Assembly (NCBI GenBank): GCA_024508355.1 | Contig: JAMZEJ010000003.1 | Location: 372,001 to 436,000 of the forward strand | Length of the DNA: 64,000 nucleotides | DNA from: Rhizosaccharibacter radicis | GTDB taxonomy: Bacteria > Pseudomonadota > Alphaproteobacteria > Acetobacterales > Acetobacteraceae | Direction: 5' to 3' | Shown here: positions 1 through 9,848 of the stretch, one piece after another | Numbering within the stretch: the first letter of the stretch is position 1 | Layout of the letters: each line of letters opens with the position of its first letter | Notes under the pieces: generated by a model | Told to the model about the DNA's origin: nothing | Seen by the model: only the letters and a program-made list of their open reading frames with translations | The model's database searches: none | Program-made: the position numbers and the translations under genes

Positions 1-629
1 GGGACGCGCTGACGCCCCAGCTGCTGAGCCGCATCCAGGCGCTGGAAGAACAGAACCGCGAGATGCGCGGGCAGCTCGACAGCCTCACCAACCAGGTGCA
101 GCAGCAGAATGCCGCGCTGGGCAAGCAGATCAGCGACCTGAGCTTCGCGATGCAGCAGGGCGGGGGCGCCGCGGCCGGTGCGGCCGCTGGCGCGGCGGCA
201 GGAGCCGGCGCCGCCGCGACGCCCGCCGCCCCGGCCCCCGCGCCGCGCACCCCTGAAAATTCGCTCGCGGCAGGCAATGCGGCACTGGCGCGCAAGGATT
301 ACCCGGCCGCGCAGGCCGCCGCTCAGGAAGTATTGTCCGGCCCCAAGGGGCCGCGGCAGGTCGACGCCCAGTTCCTGCTCGGCCAGTCTCTCGCCGGCCA
401 GAGGCACTACCAGCAGGCCGCCGTCGCCTATTACGACGCCTACAACCGTGCGCCCCGCTCCGGCCGTGCCCCGGACGCGCTGCTGGGCGTGAGCGCGTCC
501 CTGCTGGCGCTGGGCGACAAGGGCTCCGCCTGTCAGGCGCTCAACAAGCTGCATACCGAGTTCCCGTCGCCGCTGCCGCGCGTGAAGAGCGCCTATGTCG
601 CCCTCCGGAGCCGTGCCGCCTGCCGCTGA
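1..629 (+). CDS. cpoB: Cell division coordinator CpoB / YbgF, 3' part
   Basis: Periplasmic protein of the Tol-Pal system, which links outer-membrane constriction to peptidoglycan synthesis during division. The start lies outside the window; the reading frame is already open at base 3. What is left shows, in order, a Gln/Leu-rich coiled coil (the trimerisation region), an Ala/Gly/Pro linker of about 35 residues, and a C-terminal TPR domain with the pattern NAALARKDYPAAQAAAQEVL followed by two more repeats. The last 35 bases overlap tilS, so the two genes are probably translated together. tol-pal-ybgF followed by tilS and ftsH is a familiar alphaproteobacterial order. The long Ala/Gly linker is typical of very GC-rich relatives. 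Identity is confident from domain layout and context. Confidence 0.88.
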   Translation, partial: DALTPQLLSRIQALEEQNREMRGQLDSLTNQVQQQNAALGKQISDLSFAMQQGGGAAAGAAAGAAAGAGAAATPAAPAPAPRTPENSLAAGNAALARKDYPAAQAAAQEVLSGPKGPRQVDAQFLLGQSLAGQRHYQQAAVAYYDAYNRAPRSGRAPDALLGVSASLLALGDKGSACQALNKLHTEFPSPLPRVKSAYVALRSRAACR

Positions 630-1956
630 TCTGTTTCTGACGGCTCCGGAGCCGCCGCCGGCGCAACCGGTCGGCGTCGCGGAGTTCGCGGCTCTTGCCG
701 ACCCGCTCGGGCCCTGGCCGCTCCCGAACGATCCGGTGCCGGTGGCCGTGGCGGTTTCAGGGGGCGCCGACAGCCTCTGCCTCGCGCTGCTGGCGTCCCG
801 GTGGCGGCCGGGCGGAGTGATCGCGCTGGTGGTGGATCACGGCCTGCGCCCGGAATCCGCCGCCGAAGCGGCGCTCACCCTGCGGCGGCTGGCGACCCTC
901 CGTATCCCCGCGCGGCTGCTGTCGATCGCAGGCCTGCCACTCGGTCCCGCCCTGGCGAGCCGGGCACGCGACGCCCGCTACGCCGCCTTGGCGTCGGCCT
1001 GCCGGGAAGCGGGCATCGTCGATCTGATGTTGGGCCATCACGAGAACGACCAGCTCGAAACCGTGCTGATGCGCCTCGATGCCGCCAGCGGTCTGGGTGG
1101 CCTGGCCGGGATGCCGGCGCTGGCGGAACGGCTCGGCCTCCGGCTCGTGCGTCCTCTGCTCGGCGTGCCGCCCGAAAGGCTGCGGGCGACCCTGCGCCAC
1201 GAGGGCGTGGCCTGGGTGGAGGACCCCAGCAACCGGGATCCGCGGGCGGAGCGCACCCGGGCGCGGGCGCGGCTGGGCGCCGACCCGGCTCTCCGCCAGC
1301 AAATCGCGTCCCGCGCGGCCGAGGCACGGGCATTGCGGTTCCGCGAGAGTATCCGGTCCGCGGAGTTCCTGGCCGGCCATGCCTCGTTACGGCCGGAAGG
1401 CTACGCCCTGCTCGCCGCCGGCGCCTGGCCGGCATCGGTGCTGGGAGCGCTGATCGTGACGGTGGCGGGACGACGCTACCCCGTGGCGTCGGGCGCGCTG
1501 GAACGGCTGGGGGCGGGGCTTCGGGCCTGCACCCTGGGAGGCGTCCGGCTGTTGCCCGCCGGCCGCGCCGGTCGGGACGCCGGATTGGAGGAAGGCTGGA
1601 TGATGGTGCGCGAGGCGGGCGCCGTGGCCGGCCCGGTGCCGGCCGGATCGGGGGTGACCGGATCGGGGGTGGCCGGCCCGGGGGTGGCCGGCCCGGGGGT
1701 GGTATGGGACCACCGGTTCGAGCTGCGGGCCGCCGGTCCACTGCCCCGGAACGCCATGATCGGTGCCTTCGGAAGCCGGCGGCCGCCGGTGCGCGCCGAC
1801 CTGCCGTCCGCCGTGCTGGCGGTGCTGCCAGCCTTGTGGCTGGGCGACCGGCTGCTGGCGATGCCGGCGATCGGATGGCGCGACGTGGGCGTCCCGTTTC
1901 TGGAATGCCGGTTCACGCCCCGCAGCCCGGCTTCGGCCTCGGGGATGTATCGTTGA
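595..1956 (+). CDS. tilS: tRNA(Ile)-lysidine synthase TilS
   Basis: ATP-dependent enzyme that converts C34 of tRNA-Ile(CAU) to lysidine, so that the tRNA reads AUA. The N-terminal PP-loop is clear: SGGADS at residues 55-60, followed by the HHENDQLETVLMRL segment typical of TilS. The 453-residue length is usual. The start codon lies inside the end of cpoB (35-base overlap). Residues about 351-370 hold four imperfect copies of a GSGVA/GPGVA pentapeptide, encoded by a 15-base tandem repeat (annotated separately), in the less conserved C-terminal half. This segment is unlikely to touch the active site. The next gene is ftsH, as in many bacteria. Confidence 0.93.
   Translation: MSPSGAVPPAADLFLTAPEPPPAQPVGVAEFAALADPLGPWPLPNDPVPVAVAVSGGADSLCLALLASRWRPGGVIALVVDHGLRPESAAEAALTLRRLATLRIPARLLSIAGLPLGPALASRARDARYAALASACREAGIVDLMLGHHENDQLETVLMRLDAASGLGGLAGMPALAERLGLRLVRPLLGVPPERLRATLRHEGVAWVEDPSNRDPRAERTRARARLGADPALRQQIASRAAEARALRFRESIRSAEFLAGHASLRPEGYALLAAGAWPASVLGALIVTVAGRRYPVASGALERLGAGLRACTLGGVRLLPAGRAGRDAGLEEGWMMVREAGAVAGPVPAGSGVTGSGVAGPGVAGPGVVWDHRFELRAAGPLPRNAMIGAFGSRRPPVRADLPSAVLAVLPALWLGDRLLAMPAIGWRDVGVPFLECRFTPRSPASASGMYR
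1645..1704 (+). repeat. Four-copy 15-base tandem repeat inside tilS
   Basis: Four in-frame 15-base units encode GSGVT, GSGVA, GPGVA and GPGVV. The last two units differ only in their final bases. The number of repeats could vary between strains without shifting the frame. Confidence 0.8.
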
Positions 1957-2191
1957 GCAAGGTCGCCATCTCCGACGGCCCCTGGGGGTAGAGCCGTGGA
2001 AAAACATGCCGGCGCGCCGTGGCACCCTGGTTCCGATGGGCGCGCGCCCCATCTGCAAGAGCGAGGGTTGTGACCCCCGCGCTTCCATGGGCTATGGTCT
2101 TTGGCCAGGGCCTGCGGTCGTCGATGCGGGGTGGCGGGCAGCGGCCGGCCATGGCGTCACGGGCCCAGAAGGCGTGGAACTGTAAGGCAAG

Positions 2192-4123
2192 ATGAGCAAT
2201 TTCGGCCGGAACCTGGCCCTCTGGGTCATCATCGCCCTTCTGCTGGTGCTGCTGTTCAGCGTGTTCCAGCCGGGCGGCGGGCAGCATCCCGCGCAGCAGC
2301 TCGCCTATTCCGACTTCATCGGCGACATCAACCAGGGCCGCGTGCGCTCTGTCGTGATCCAGGACCACAACGTGTCCGGCGTGCTGACGGACGGCACCTC
2401 GTTCGAGACCTACACCCCGGAAGATCCGACCCTGGTCCAGCGTCTGACGGACAAGAACGTCGAGGTGGTGGCTAAGGCCGAGGACAGCGACGTCAACCCG
2501 GTGTTCCGCTACCTGCTGCAATGGCTGCCCGGTCTGCTGATCGTCGGCGCCTGGATCTTCTTCATGCGGCAGATGCAATCGGGCGGCGGCCGCGCCATGG
2601 GCTTCGGCAAGAGCCGCGCCCGCATGCTGACCGAGAAGCAGGGCCGCATCACCTTCGACGACGTGGCCGGCATCGACGAGGCCAAGGGCGAGCTGCAGGA
2701 GATCGTCGACTTCCTGAAGGACCCGCAGAAGTTCCAGCGCCTCGGTGGCAAGATCCCCAAGGGCGTGCTGCTGGTCGGTCCTCCCGGCACCGGCAAGACG
2801 CTGCTCGCCCGGGCGATCGCCGGTGAGGCCAACGTGCCGTTCTTCACCATCTCCGGTTCCGATTTCGTGGAGATGTTCGTGGGCGTCGGCGCGTCCCGCG
2901 TCCGCGACATGTTCGAGCAGGGCAAGAAGAGCGCGCCCTGCATCATCTTCATCGACGAGATCGACGCGGTCGGCCGCCATCGCGGCGCCGGCCTGGGCGG
3001 CGGCAACGACGAGCGCGAGCAGACCCTCAACCAGATGCTGGTCGAGATGGATGGCTTCGAGGCGAACGAGGGCGTGATCCTGATCGCCGCCACCAACCGC
3101 CCGGACGTGCTGGATCCGGCGCTGCTGCGCCCCGGCCGGTTCGACCGGCAGGTGGTGGTGCCCAACCCCGACGTGGTGGGCCGCGAGAAGATCCTGCGCG
3201 TGCACATGCGCAAGGTGCCGCTGGCGTCCGACGTCGATCCCAAGACCATCGCCCGCGGTACGCCCGGCTTCTCGGGCGCCGATCTCGCCAATCTCGTGAA
3301 CGAGGCGGCGCTGCTGGCGGCGAGGCTCGGCAAGCGCACCGTGGCGATGCTCGAGTTCGAGAACGCCAAGGACAAGGTGCTCATGGGCGCCGAGCGCCGC
3401 TCGCTGGTGATGAGCGACGCCGAGAAGAAGATGACCGCCTACCACGAGGGCGGCCATGCCCTCTGCGCCATCCACACCGCCGGTTGCGATCCGGTGCACA
3501 AGGCGACCATCATCCCGCGTGGCCGCGCGCTCGGCCTGGTCATGAGCCTCCCCGAGGGCGACCGCTATTCCAAGAGCAAGAGCAAGCTGCTGGCCGAGCT
3601 GACCATGGCCATGGGTGGCCGCGCCGCGGAGGAGATCATCTTCGGGCCGGACAACGTCAGCAACGGTGCGTCCGGCGACATCAAGATGGCCACCGATCAG
3701 GCCCGCCGCATGGTCAGCGAATGGGGCATGAGCGACAAGCTCGGCATGATCGCCTACGGCGACAACGGCCAGGAGGTGTTCCTCGGCCACTCCGTGACCC
3801 AGAACAAGAACGTGTCCGAGCAGACGGTCCGGGAGATCGACGCCGAGATCAAGGCGATCATCGACCAGAGCTACGTCAACGCGAAGACGCTGCTGCTCGA
3901 CCACATCGACGAGCTGCATCTGCTGGCAAACGGTCTGCTGGAATACGAGACACTGAGCGGGGACGAGATCCGCACCGTGCTGCGCGGCGAGCCGGTGGAG
4001 CGCGTGGTGGTGGACGAGCCGATGGAAGGCCGTCGCGCCTCGGTGCCGAGCACCACCCGCAAGCCCGAGCCGATCCCGCCCGTGGGCGGTGGCGGTCTCG
4101 ACCCGGCACCCCAGCCCGGCTGA
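2192..4123 (+). CDS. ftsH: ATP-dependent zinc metalloprotease FtsH
   Basis: Membrane-anchored AAA+ protease that degrades unstable cytoplasmic and membrane proteins. The 643 residues show two N-terminal membrane segments (about residues 7-25 and 105-125) flanking a small periplasmic domain. The AAA domain has Walker A GPPGTGKT at 196-203, Walker B with D255-E256, and the second region of homology [20 protein letters not shown]. The protease has the zinc motif HEGGH at 418-422. The tail is Pro/Gly-rich. The gene stands 235 bases after tilS, so it may have its own promoter, and it is closed by a strong hairpin terminator. All catalytic motifs are intact. Confidence 0.98.
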   Translation: MSNFGRNLALWVIIALLLVLLFSVFQPGGGQHPAQQLAYSDFIGDINQGRVRSVVIQDHNVSGVLTDGTSFETYTPEDPTLVQRLTDKNVEVVAKAEDSDVNPVFRYLLQWLPGLLIVGAWIFFMRQMQSGGGRAMGFGKSRARMLTEKQGRITFDDVAGIDEAKGELQEIVDFLKDPQKFQRLGGKIPKGVLLVGPPGTGKTLLARAIAGEANVPFFTISGSDFVEMFVGVGASRVRDMFEQGKKSAPCIIFIDEIDAVGRHRGAGLGGGNDEREQTLNQMLVEMDGFEANEGVILIAATNRPDVLDPALLRPGRFDRQVVVPNPDVVGREKILRVHMRKVPLASDVDPKTIARGTPGFSGADLANLVNEAALLAARLGKRTVAMLEFENAKDKVLMGAERRSLVMSDAEKKMTAYHEGGHALCAIHTAGCDPVHKATIIPRGRALGLVMSLPEGDRYSKSKSKLLAELTMAMGGRAAEEIIFGPDNVSNGASGDIKMATDQARRMVSEWGMSDKLGMIAYGDNGQEVFLGHSVTQNKNVSEQTVREIDAEIKAIIDQSYVNAKTLLLDHIDELHLLANGLLEYETLSGDEIRTVLRGEPVERVVVDEPMEGRRASVPSTTRKPEPIPPVGGGGLDPAPQPG

Positions 4124-4152
4124 GGCCCGTCTCCAGGAAGCATGCCGTTCGG

Positions 4153-4184
4153 AAGGCCCCGCACTCGCGGGGCCTTTCTTTTTT
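4153..4184 (+). terminator. Rho-independent terminator after ftsH
   Basis: A perfect 10-base-pair stem (aaggccccgc / gcggggcctt) with the loop actc is followed by tttctttttt. It separates ftsH from folP. Confidence 0.9.
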
Positions 4185-4263
4185 CCGGCGGCCGCTTCCA
4201 CGTGCCGCCCGGCTTGCGCGACCATCGCTTGCCCGGCCGCGCCCGTCGCGGGAAGAACCACGC

Positions 4264-5286
4264 ATGACTCCCGCCCGCCTGATCGAGCCGCTCGCCCTTC
4301 TTACCGGTGCTGCCGCCATCGAGGCCGTGTCTTCCGGACAGGCCTGCCCCCTTGCGGGCGGCCCGGCCGCGTTCGCGTTGTGCGCCCTGATCGAGGACGG
4401 CGACCGTGTTCCGGTGCCTGTTTCTGCCGTGCCCCCCGCATGGCATGCCGAACTCACGGCCGTGTCCTCGCCGGTGGCGGATGCCGGCCTGCCGCCCGGT
4501 CCGCTGGTGATGGGCATCCTCAACGTCACGCCGGACAGCTTCAGCGACGGTGGCCGCTACCTCGACGCCGACGCGGCGATCCGCGCCGGGCTCGCCATGC
4601 GCGAAGCGGGAGCGGATCTGGTCGATGTGGGCGGTGAAAGCACCCGGCCGGGTGCCACGCCCGTTTCCGGTCCCGAGGAGGTCGCGCGGGTCCTGCCGGT
4701 GGTTCGCGCCCTGGTCGCGGCGGGCGTGTCGGTCTCGGTGGACACCCGTAATGCCGTCACCATGCGGGCGGTGCTCGACGCGGGTGCTGCGCTCATCAAC
4801 GACGTGTCGGCACTGACGCATGATCGGGAAGCGGCGGCCGTGGTGGCGGCGAGCGGCAGGCCGGTCGCGCTCATGCATATGCGCGGCACGCCGGCCACCA
4901 TGAACGACCATGCCCGCTACGCCGACGTGGCGGTGGAGGTGGTGCGCGAGCTGTCGGCCCGGATCGACGATGCGGTGGCGGCCGGGGTGCGACGCGACCG
5001 CATCCTCGTGGATCCCGGCATCGGCTTCGCCAAGACCACCGCGCACAATCTGGACGTCCTGCGCCGCCTGGCGGTCATGGCCAATCTCGGGTGCCGCATG
5101 CTGCTGGGCGTGTCGCGCAAGCGCTTCGTGGGCGAGATCAGCGGGGCCGCCGCACCGCGCGATCGTGTCGCCGCATCCGTGGCATCCGCGCTGCCCGGGC
5201 TGATGCTCCCGGGCACCATCCTACGGGTCCATGATGTGGCCGAAACCCGGCAGGCGGTGCGGATGACACAGGCCATGCTCGGCTGA
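4264..5286 (+). CDS. folP: Dihydropteroate synthase FolP
   Basis: Condenses 6-hydroxymethyl-dihydropterin diphosphate with p-aminobenzoate in folate synthesis; the family target of sulfonamides. The TIM-barrel signature MGILNVTPDSFSDGG begins near residue 83, followed by DVGGESTRPGA, a DTRN motif, NDVSALT and the C-terminal GVSRKRFVGEI. At 340 residues it is about 60-75 residues longer than typical enzymes; the extra N-terminal segment is of unknown role. The ATG at 4264 is chosen because it lies directly after the ftsH terminator region. A later start near residue 70 cannot be excluded. glmM follows after about 200 bases, the usual folP-glmM order. Confidence 0.95.
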   Translation: MTPARLIEPLALLTGAAAIEAVSSGQACPLAGGPAAFALCALIEDGDRVPVPVSAVPPAWHAELTAVSSPVADAGLPPGPLVMGILNVTPDSFSDGGRYLDADAAIRAGLAMREAGADLVDVGGESTRPGATPVSGPEEVARVLPVVRALVAAGVSVSVDTRNAVTMRAVLDAGAALINDVSALTHDREAAAVVAASGRPVALMHMRGTPATMNDHARYADVAVEVVRELSARIDDAVAAGVRRDRILVDPGIGFAKTTAHNLDVLRRLAVMANLGCRMLLGVSRKRFVGEISGAAAPRDRVAASVASALPGLMLPGTILRVHDVAETRQAVRMTQAMLG

Positions 5287-5492
5287 CGTCGGACCATGAC
5301 CGGGGCGGGGGGCGCCCGATCACCCGCTCGGGCGACCGGTTCCAGCGCCCACGCGGCCCCGGCCGGCGGGTAGGCGCGCTCACGCGGAGAAGGTTCGGCA
5401 TCCTGGTGCTCGCTCCGGTCCGGAAGCGCCGGCTGGCCCGCTCGATTGGCCTGGGCTAGACGGGGCGCGGAACCGGGAGGAGAACGACCCGC

Positions 5493-6851
5493 ATGGGCGC
5501 GACCAGAAAGCTGTTCGGCACCGACGGCATCCGCGGCACCGCCAACAGCGACCCGATGACCGTAGAAGTGGCCCAGCGCCTGGGGCAGGCGGCGGGCGTC
5601 CGCTTCCGCCGGGGGAGCCATCGGCACCGCGTGATCCTGGGCAAGGACACGAGGTTGTCCGGCTACATGATCGAGTGCGCGCTGGTGAGCGGCTTCCTGG
5701 CCGCCGGCATTGACGTGACCCTGGTGGGACCTCTGCCGACCCCGGCGATCGCCATGCTGACCCGTTCCCTGCGTGCCGACCTGGGCGTGATGATCTCGGC
5801 CTCCCACAACCCTTTCGAGGACAACGGCATCAAGCTGTTCGGCCCGGACGGCTTCAAGCTGTCGGACGAGGCGGAGGCCGAGATCGAGGCGCTGATGGCG
5901 TCCGACCTGTCCCGGTCGCTCGCGGCCCCTGCGATGATCGGCCGCGCGTCCCGCCTGACCGACGCCGCCGGCCGCTATGTGGAGAGCGCCAAGGCGAGCT
6001 TCCCGCGCGGATTGCGGCTCGACGGGATGCGCATCGTGATCGATTGCGCCAACGGTGCCGCCTACCGGGTGGCGCCTACCGCGCTGTGGGAGCTGGGCGC
6101 CGAGGTCGTGCGGCTCGGCTGCGCGCCCGACGGTCTCAACATCAACGACAAATGCGGGTCCACTAGCCCGGAGGCGCTGAGCCGCGCGGTGCTGGATCAT
6201 CGCGCCGATCTCGGCCTGGCGCTCGACGGCGACGCCGACCGGCTGGTGATCTGCGACGAGAAGGGCCGCATCGTCGACGGCGACCAGATCCTGGGGCTGA
6301 TCGCCCGTGCTTTCGCCCGCACCGGCCGCCTGCGCGGCGAGGGCGTGGCCGCCACCGTGATGAGCAACATGGGGCTGGAGCGCGTGCTGGAAGCCGACGG
6401 GCTCCGGCTGGAGCGCACCGGCGTCGGCGACCGCTACGTGGTGGAGCGGATGCGCGAGCTCGGCATGAACGTGGGTGGCGAGCAGAGCGGCCACATGGTG
6501 CTGTCGGATTTCGCCACCACCGGCGACGGCCTGGTGGCGGCGCTCCAGGTGCTGGCGGTGATCGTGGAGTCCGGCCGGCGCGCCAGCGAGGTGTGCCGGG
6601 TGTTCGAGCCGTTTCCGCAGCTGCTCCGGAGCGTGCGCTATGCCGGCGGCTCGCCGTTGCAGGCCGAGCCGGTGATCGAGGCGCGCCGCTGGGCGGAGAA
6701 CGAGCTGGGCGCCCAGGGGCGGCTGCTGCTGCGGGCCAGCGGCACCGAGCCGGTGATCCGGGTGATGGCCGAGGCGGAAGACGAGGCGCTGGTGGCGCGC
6801 GTGGTGGACGGGGTCTGCGACGCGATCCGCCGGGTGGCCGCCGCAGCGTGA
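5493..6851 (+). CDS. glmM: Phosphoglucosamine mutase GlmM
   Basis: Converts glucosamine-6-phosphate to glucosamine-1-phosphate, on the route to UDP-GlcNAc for peptidoglycan and LPS. The active-site phosphoserine is S104 in the motif [12 protein letters not shown]. The metal-binding loop DGDADR is at 245-250. The sugar-binding GGEQSGH and the C-terminal phosphate-binding [12 protein letters not shown] are present. The 452-residue length is normal. The start has a good ribosome binding site (ggaggag, about 12 bases upstream). Confidence 0.97.
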   Translation: MGATRKLFGTDGIRGTANSDPMTVEVAQRLGQAAGVRFRRGSHRHRVILGKDTRLSGYMIECALVSGFLAAGIDVTLVGPLPTPAIAMLTRSLRADLGVMISASHNPFEDNGIKLFGPDGFKLSDEAEAEIEALMASDLSRSLAAPAMIGRASRLTDAAGRYVESAKASFPRGLRLDGMRIVIDCANGAAYRVAPTALWELGAEVVRLGCAPDGLNINDKCGSTSPEALSRAVLDHRADLGLALDGDADRLVICDEKGRIVDGDQILGLIARAFARTGRLRGEGVAATVMSNMGLERVLEADGLRLERTGVGDRYVVERMRELGMNVGGEQSGHMVLSDFATTGDGLVAALQVLAVIVESGRRASEVCRVFEPFPQLLRSVRYAGGSPLQAEPVIEARRWAENELGAQGRLLLRASGTEPVIRVMAEAEDEALVARVVDGVCDAIRRVAAAA

Positions 6852-7755
6852 CCGCGATGCGCGCGGGTGAGCGGCGCCGGCTGCCGGGCCGGCACCGGAG
6901 CCGGGCGATGCGGCGCTGCTCGGATCGCCACGGGCGGCGGTGGGTGGCGGGGCACGCCTGCGGGCCGCTCCCGGCGGCGGAGCTCGACCAGATGGTGGTG
7001 TTGATCGAGGTCCCGGTGCCGCCGGCCGGTCGCGTCGCGGTCTCCCGTCCCGCTTGCGGTCAGCCCATCCGGTTCGGCGCGATGTGCGCAAACAACCGCC
7101 CCGGCGACCGGTCGCGGCCGGTATGGTCCGTCGCCCGGGGAAGCTGATCCACGGCGTGGTGGAGGCGCGGGACGGCCGCCTGCCACGCTGTCGCGGGTGG
7201 CGGGCGGGTTCTGGCGAACGCCATGCGCGCGGTTCAGGTCGGGCGAGGGCGGCGCGCCGGCGAGTAAGGTCGGGGCCGTCGCCGGGATATGGCGTCAGCC
7301 GAGGCGTTGTCCGGCGTCGGGAGGGTCGTCATCCGTTCCGTTCCGTTGCCACGTCTCCGGGAGGCCTCATCGCATCTTCTGCCCGCGACCGCGGAAGCCG
7401 CGCGATGTCGGCCCGTCATCGTCGGGGAACGGTTAGGGGGCAGGGGCGGCAAGCCCGGCATTCGGGACGTCTGGCGTCGTGGGGGCCGGTTCGATCCTGT
7501 CGCGAGGGCCGCTGGGCAGTTGGTTCGACGTCATGGCGGGTCGCACCATTCCGGCCTTCTGCGGGCGGGGTTCTCCAATCCGGCGCCCGGCGAACACCCT
7601 CACGCCAGCGCGCCGGATCGTCGGGGTCGGGCGAAGAGGTGCCGGACAATGACGGCTCGTCCGTGGCGGCGGCAGCCGAACGATGCGCATGTTCGTCGTC
7701 CGATCAAGGGCCCGGGCATGGCAACGGCGACGGCCGGCAGCGGAGGGAGAAGGTC
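6852..7755. other. Gap without a convincing gene between glmM and thiD
   Basis: About 900 bases. Several open frames exist on both strands, but their translations are Arg/Gly/Pro-rich and match no family I recognise, and none has a convincing start. The stretch from 7150 to 7700 reads as non-coding GC-rich sequence. It may hold the thiD promoter and perhaps gene remains. I see no tRNA-like fold. Confidence 0.5.
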
Positions 7756-8559
7756 ATGAGGGGACGGGTGCTGGTGATCGCCGGCAGCGATTCGGGCGGT
7801 GGGGCCGGCATCCAGGCCGACACCAAGGCGATCACCGCGCTGGGGGCCTTCGCCGCCACCGCGATCTCCGCCCTGACCGCGCAGAACACGGTCGGGGTGC
7901 ACGGCGTGCTGCCGGTGCCACCCGACTTCCTGCGGCTGCAGATCGAGTGCGTGCTGGACGATCTGGGCGCCGACGCGGTCAAGACCGGGATGCTGGACCG
8001 TCCGGAGATCATCGAGGTGGTGGCGTCCTGCCTCGCCGCGCGGGACCCGCTGCCCCTGGTGCTGGACCCGGTGATGATCGCCAAGAACGGGGCGGTGCTG
8101 CTGGCGGAAAGCGCGCTCGACACCCTCAAGCGCGCGCTGCTGCCCCTGGCCAGCCTGGTGACCCCCAATCTGCCGGAAGCCGAGATCCTGGCCGCCCGGC
8201 CGATCGAAACGGTGGACGACATGCGCCGCGCCGCCGACACGCTGCTGCGGTTCGGCGTGCCGGCCGTGCTGATGAAGGGCGGCCACCTGAGGGGCGACGA
8301 GCTGGTGGACCTGCTGGTCACGCGGGACGCCGAGCATCGGTTCGCGTCCCGGCGTCAGCCGACCCGCCATACCCACGGCACGGGCTGCACGCTGGCCAGC
8401 GCCATCGCGGCGGGGTTGTCGCAAAACATGGCGCTGCCCGACGCGGTGCGACGCGCGCGCGACTACGTCCAGGCCGCCATTGCCGCCGCTCCCGGCTTTG
8501 GCCGCGGCGCCGGCCCGCTAGACCACTCGGTTCCCGATCCGGAGCCCGGCGCCCGCTGA
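7756..8559 (+). CDS. thiD: Hydroxymethylpyrimidine/phosphomethylpyrimidine kinase ThiD
   Basis: Phosphorylates HMP and HMP-P to the diphosphate used in thiamine synthesis. The ribokinase-fold signature GSDSGGGAGIQADTKA lies at the N-terminus. The loop HGTGCTLASAIAAGL near the C-terminus carries the catalytic base region. The 267-residue length is typical. The ATG at 7756 is chosen because it follows a good ribosome binding site (ggagggagaagg) and begins the conserved strand RVLVIAGSDS. The frame is open far upstream, but that part is not conserved. No other thiamine gene is nearby. Confidence 0.95.
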   Translation: MRGRVLVIAGSDSGGGAGIQADTKAITALGAFAATAISALTAQNTVGVHGVLPVPPDFLRLQIECVLDDLGADAVKTGMLDRPEIIEVVASCLAARDPLPLVLDPVMIAKNGAVLLAESALDTLKRALLPLASLVTPNLPEAEILAARPIETVDDMRRAADTLLRFGVPAVLMKGGHLRGDELVDLLVTRDAEHRFASRRQPTRHTHGTGCTLASAIAAGLSQNMALPDAVRRARDYVQAAIAAAPGFGRGAGPLDHSVPDPEPGAR

Positions 8560-8776
8560 TGTGGGGTGGGCCCGCGGGGAACCACGACAACCCGGTCGCC
8601 GCCGTCTCCGATGCTCCCGGGTTGTGGGCATGGCCGACCGTGTCGGTCCGCCGGCCACGCCGGGTCTCGCCTCCCGATCGGCTGCGGCGCTGCGGGCGCC
8701 ACCCATGTTCCCCGCGGCGTGCCCCGTTCGCATCGCACGGGTGCGGCAGCCGGCACCGTCACACGGGCGCCCGAGC

Positions 8777-8805
8777 TTGACACTGCGGAAGGCTGCTCCT
8801 ATTCG
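8777..8805 (+). promoter_or_regulatory. Candidate sigma-70 promoter of rpmJ
   Basis: TTGACA (8777-8782), a 17-base spacer, then TATTCG (8800-8805), 60 bases before the rpmJ start. The -35 box is perfect; the -10 box is weak. Confidence 0.55.
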
Positions 8806-8865
8806 GCTGCCTCCCGAGGGCGCGGCCGCGCCCCAATGTCGCGTGTCCAGCACCAAGGTCAGACC

Positions 8866-8991
8866 ATGAAGATCCGAAACAGCCTCAAGTCGGCCAAGGT
8901 GCGCGACAAGGATTGCCGCGTCGTCCGTCGCCACGGCAAGGTCTACGTGATCAACAAGAAGAACCCGCGCATGAAGGCCCGTCAGGGCTGA
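8866..8991 (+). CDS. rpmJ: 50S ribosomal protein L36 (Cys-poor form)
   Basis: A 41-residue basic protein of the large ribosomal subunit. The sequence [20 protein letters not shown] and the ending RMKARQG identify L36. It has a single cysteine, so it lacks the CxxC...C/H zinc site of the classic form. It is therefore the zinc-independent (YkgO-like) type common in Alphaproteobacteria. It is transcribed alone here, away from the ribosomal protein operons, from the promoter candidate just upstream. Confidence 0.95.
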   Translation: MKIRNSLKSAKVRDKDCRVVRRHGKVYVINKKNPRMKARQG

Positions 8992-9044
8992 GAACGGGAC
9001 GGCCGGCACGCCCTCCGGGGCGATCGGTCCGGTCATCTCCCGCG

Positions 9045-9740
9045 ATGCGGACGTTTCTGGGGGCCCGGGGCGGAAACGGCGACGGCCGCTCCGCTTCCGG
9101 GCTTCTCTCGTTCCGGCTGCCGGTCGTGCTGGCGGTCCTGGCGGGGGCCCCGTCGGCCCCCCAGACGGCCCTGGCGGCCCCGTCCGATCGCCCTCCGCCC
9201 GCTACGCCGCAGGCGAGGCCGTCGCCACGGGTGGCCGAGCCCAGGGTCGATTCGAAGATCGACCCCCGGATGGCGCCTCTGGTGCAGGCGCTCGCCGCCG
9301 CGCGCACCCGTGAAGACTCCGATCGGATCGCGGCCCGCCTGGAGACCGTCCGGCAGGGTGGCCTGTCGCCCACCGCGACGTTGCTGTTGCGTCGGGCGCA
9401 GCGCGAGGTGACCGGCGACAAGGCGCATGACGCGCTCGACGATGCCGACGATGCCGTGGCCCTGCAACCGGAGTCGCCCGTGGTCTGGCGGGAGCGGGCC
9501 GGGATCAGGCTGCTCGCCGGGGATCGCGGCGGCGCGGAGGACGATCTGGGCCAGGCGCTGTCGCGCGATCCCAACGACGCGGTGGCCTGGAGCGCGCTCT
9601 CCCATGTCGAGGAGACGGGCGGACACGCGGAAGCGGCCTATGCGGCCTGGGAGCACGCGGTGCGCCTCCAGCCAATGATGCCGGACGGAGCCCGCCGCCT
9701 CGATTTCCTTCGTCGCCGCATGCTGGGCGATCCAACCTGA
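9045..9740 (+). CDS. Exported TPR-repeat protein
   Basis: 231 residues. An N-terminal hydrophobic stretch (about residues 18-43, LLSFRLPVVLAVLAGAPSAP) ending in ALAAP suggests a Sec signal peptide. It is followed by a Pro-rich linker and two to three tetratricopeptide-like repeats, including ALDDADDAVALQPESPVVWR and a second copy ending in SRDPNDAVAWSALSHVE. This fits a periplasmic scaffold or adaptor protein. No enzymatic motif is visible. It lies 53 bases after rpmJ and could share its transcript. The partner is unknown. Confidence 0.7.
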   Translation: MRTFLGARGGNGDGRSASGLLSFRLPVVLAVLAGAPSAPQTALAAPSDRPPPATPQARPSPRVAEPRVDSKIDPRMAPLVQALAAARTREDSDRIAARLETVRQGGLSPTATLLLRRAQREVTGDKAHDALDDADDAVALQPESPVVWRERAGIRLLAGDRGGAEDDLGQALSRDPNDAVAWSALSHVEETGGHAEAAYAAWEHAVRLQPMMPDGARRLDFLRRRMLGDPT

Positions 9741-9848
9741 GATAGCGCGTCAGCGGCTGGAAGAGGCTTCCTGGCCGGCGGCCCGTTCTTGGCCTCGTCG
9801 TCGCTTCCGATCACGGCCGGCGATCACGGCCGGACGGGGCCCTCCCGG

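Noticed and set aside
2068..2098. TTGTGA ... TATGGT as a promoter for ftsH
   Set aside because: The spacer is 19 bases and both boxes are poor, so it is not listed as a feature.
1913..4261. 782-codon minus-strand open frame opposite ftsH
   Set aside because: It is exactly antisense to a gene with all FtsH motifs. The His/Asp/Ala-rich translation is the usual mirror of GC-biased coding sequence.
6593..7147. Plus-strand 184-codon frame spanning the end of glmM and the gap
   Set aside because: Half lies out of frame inside glmM and the rest matches no family; a small CPxC-like cysteine pattern near the end is not enough.
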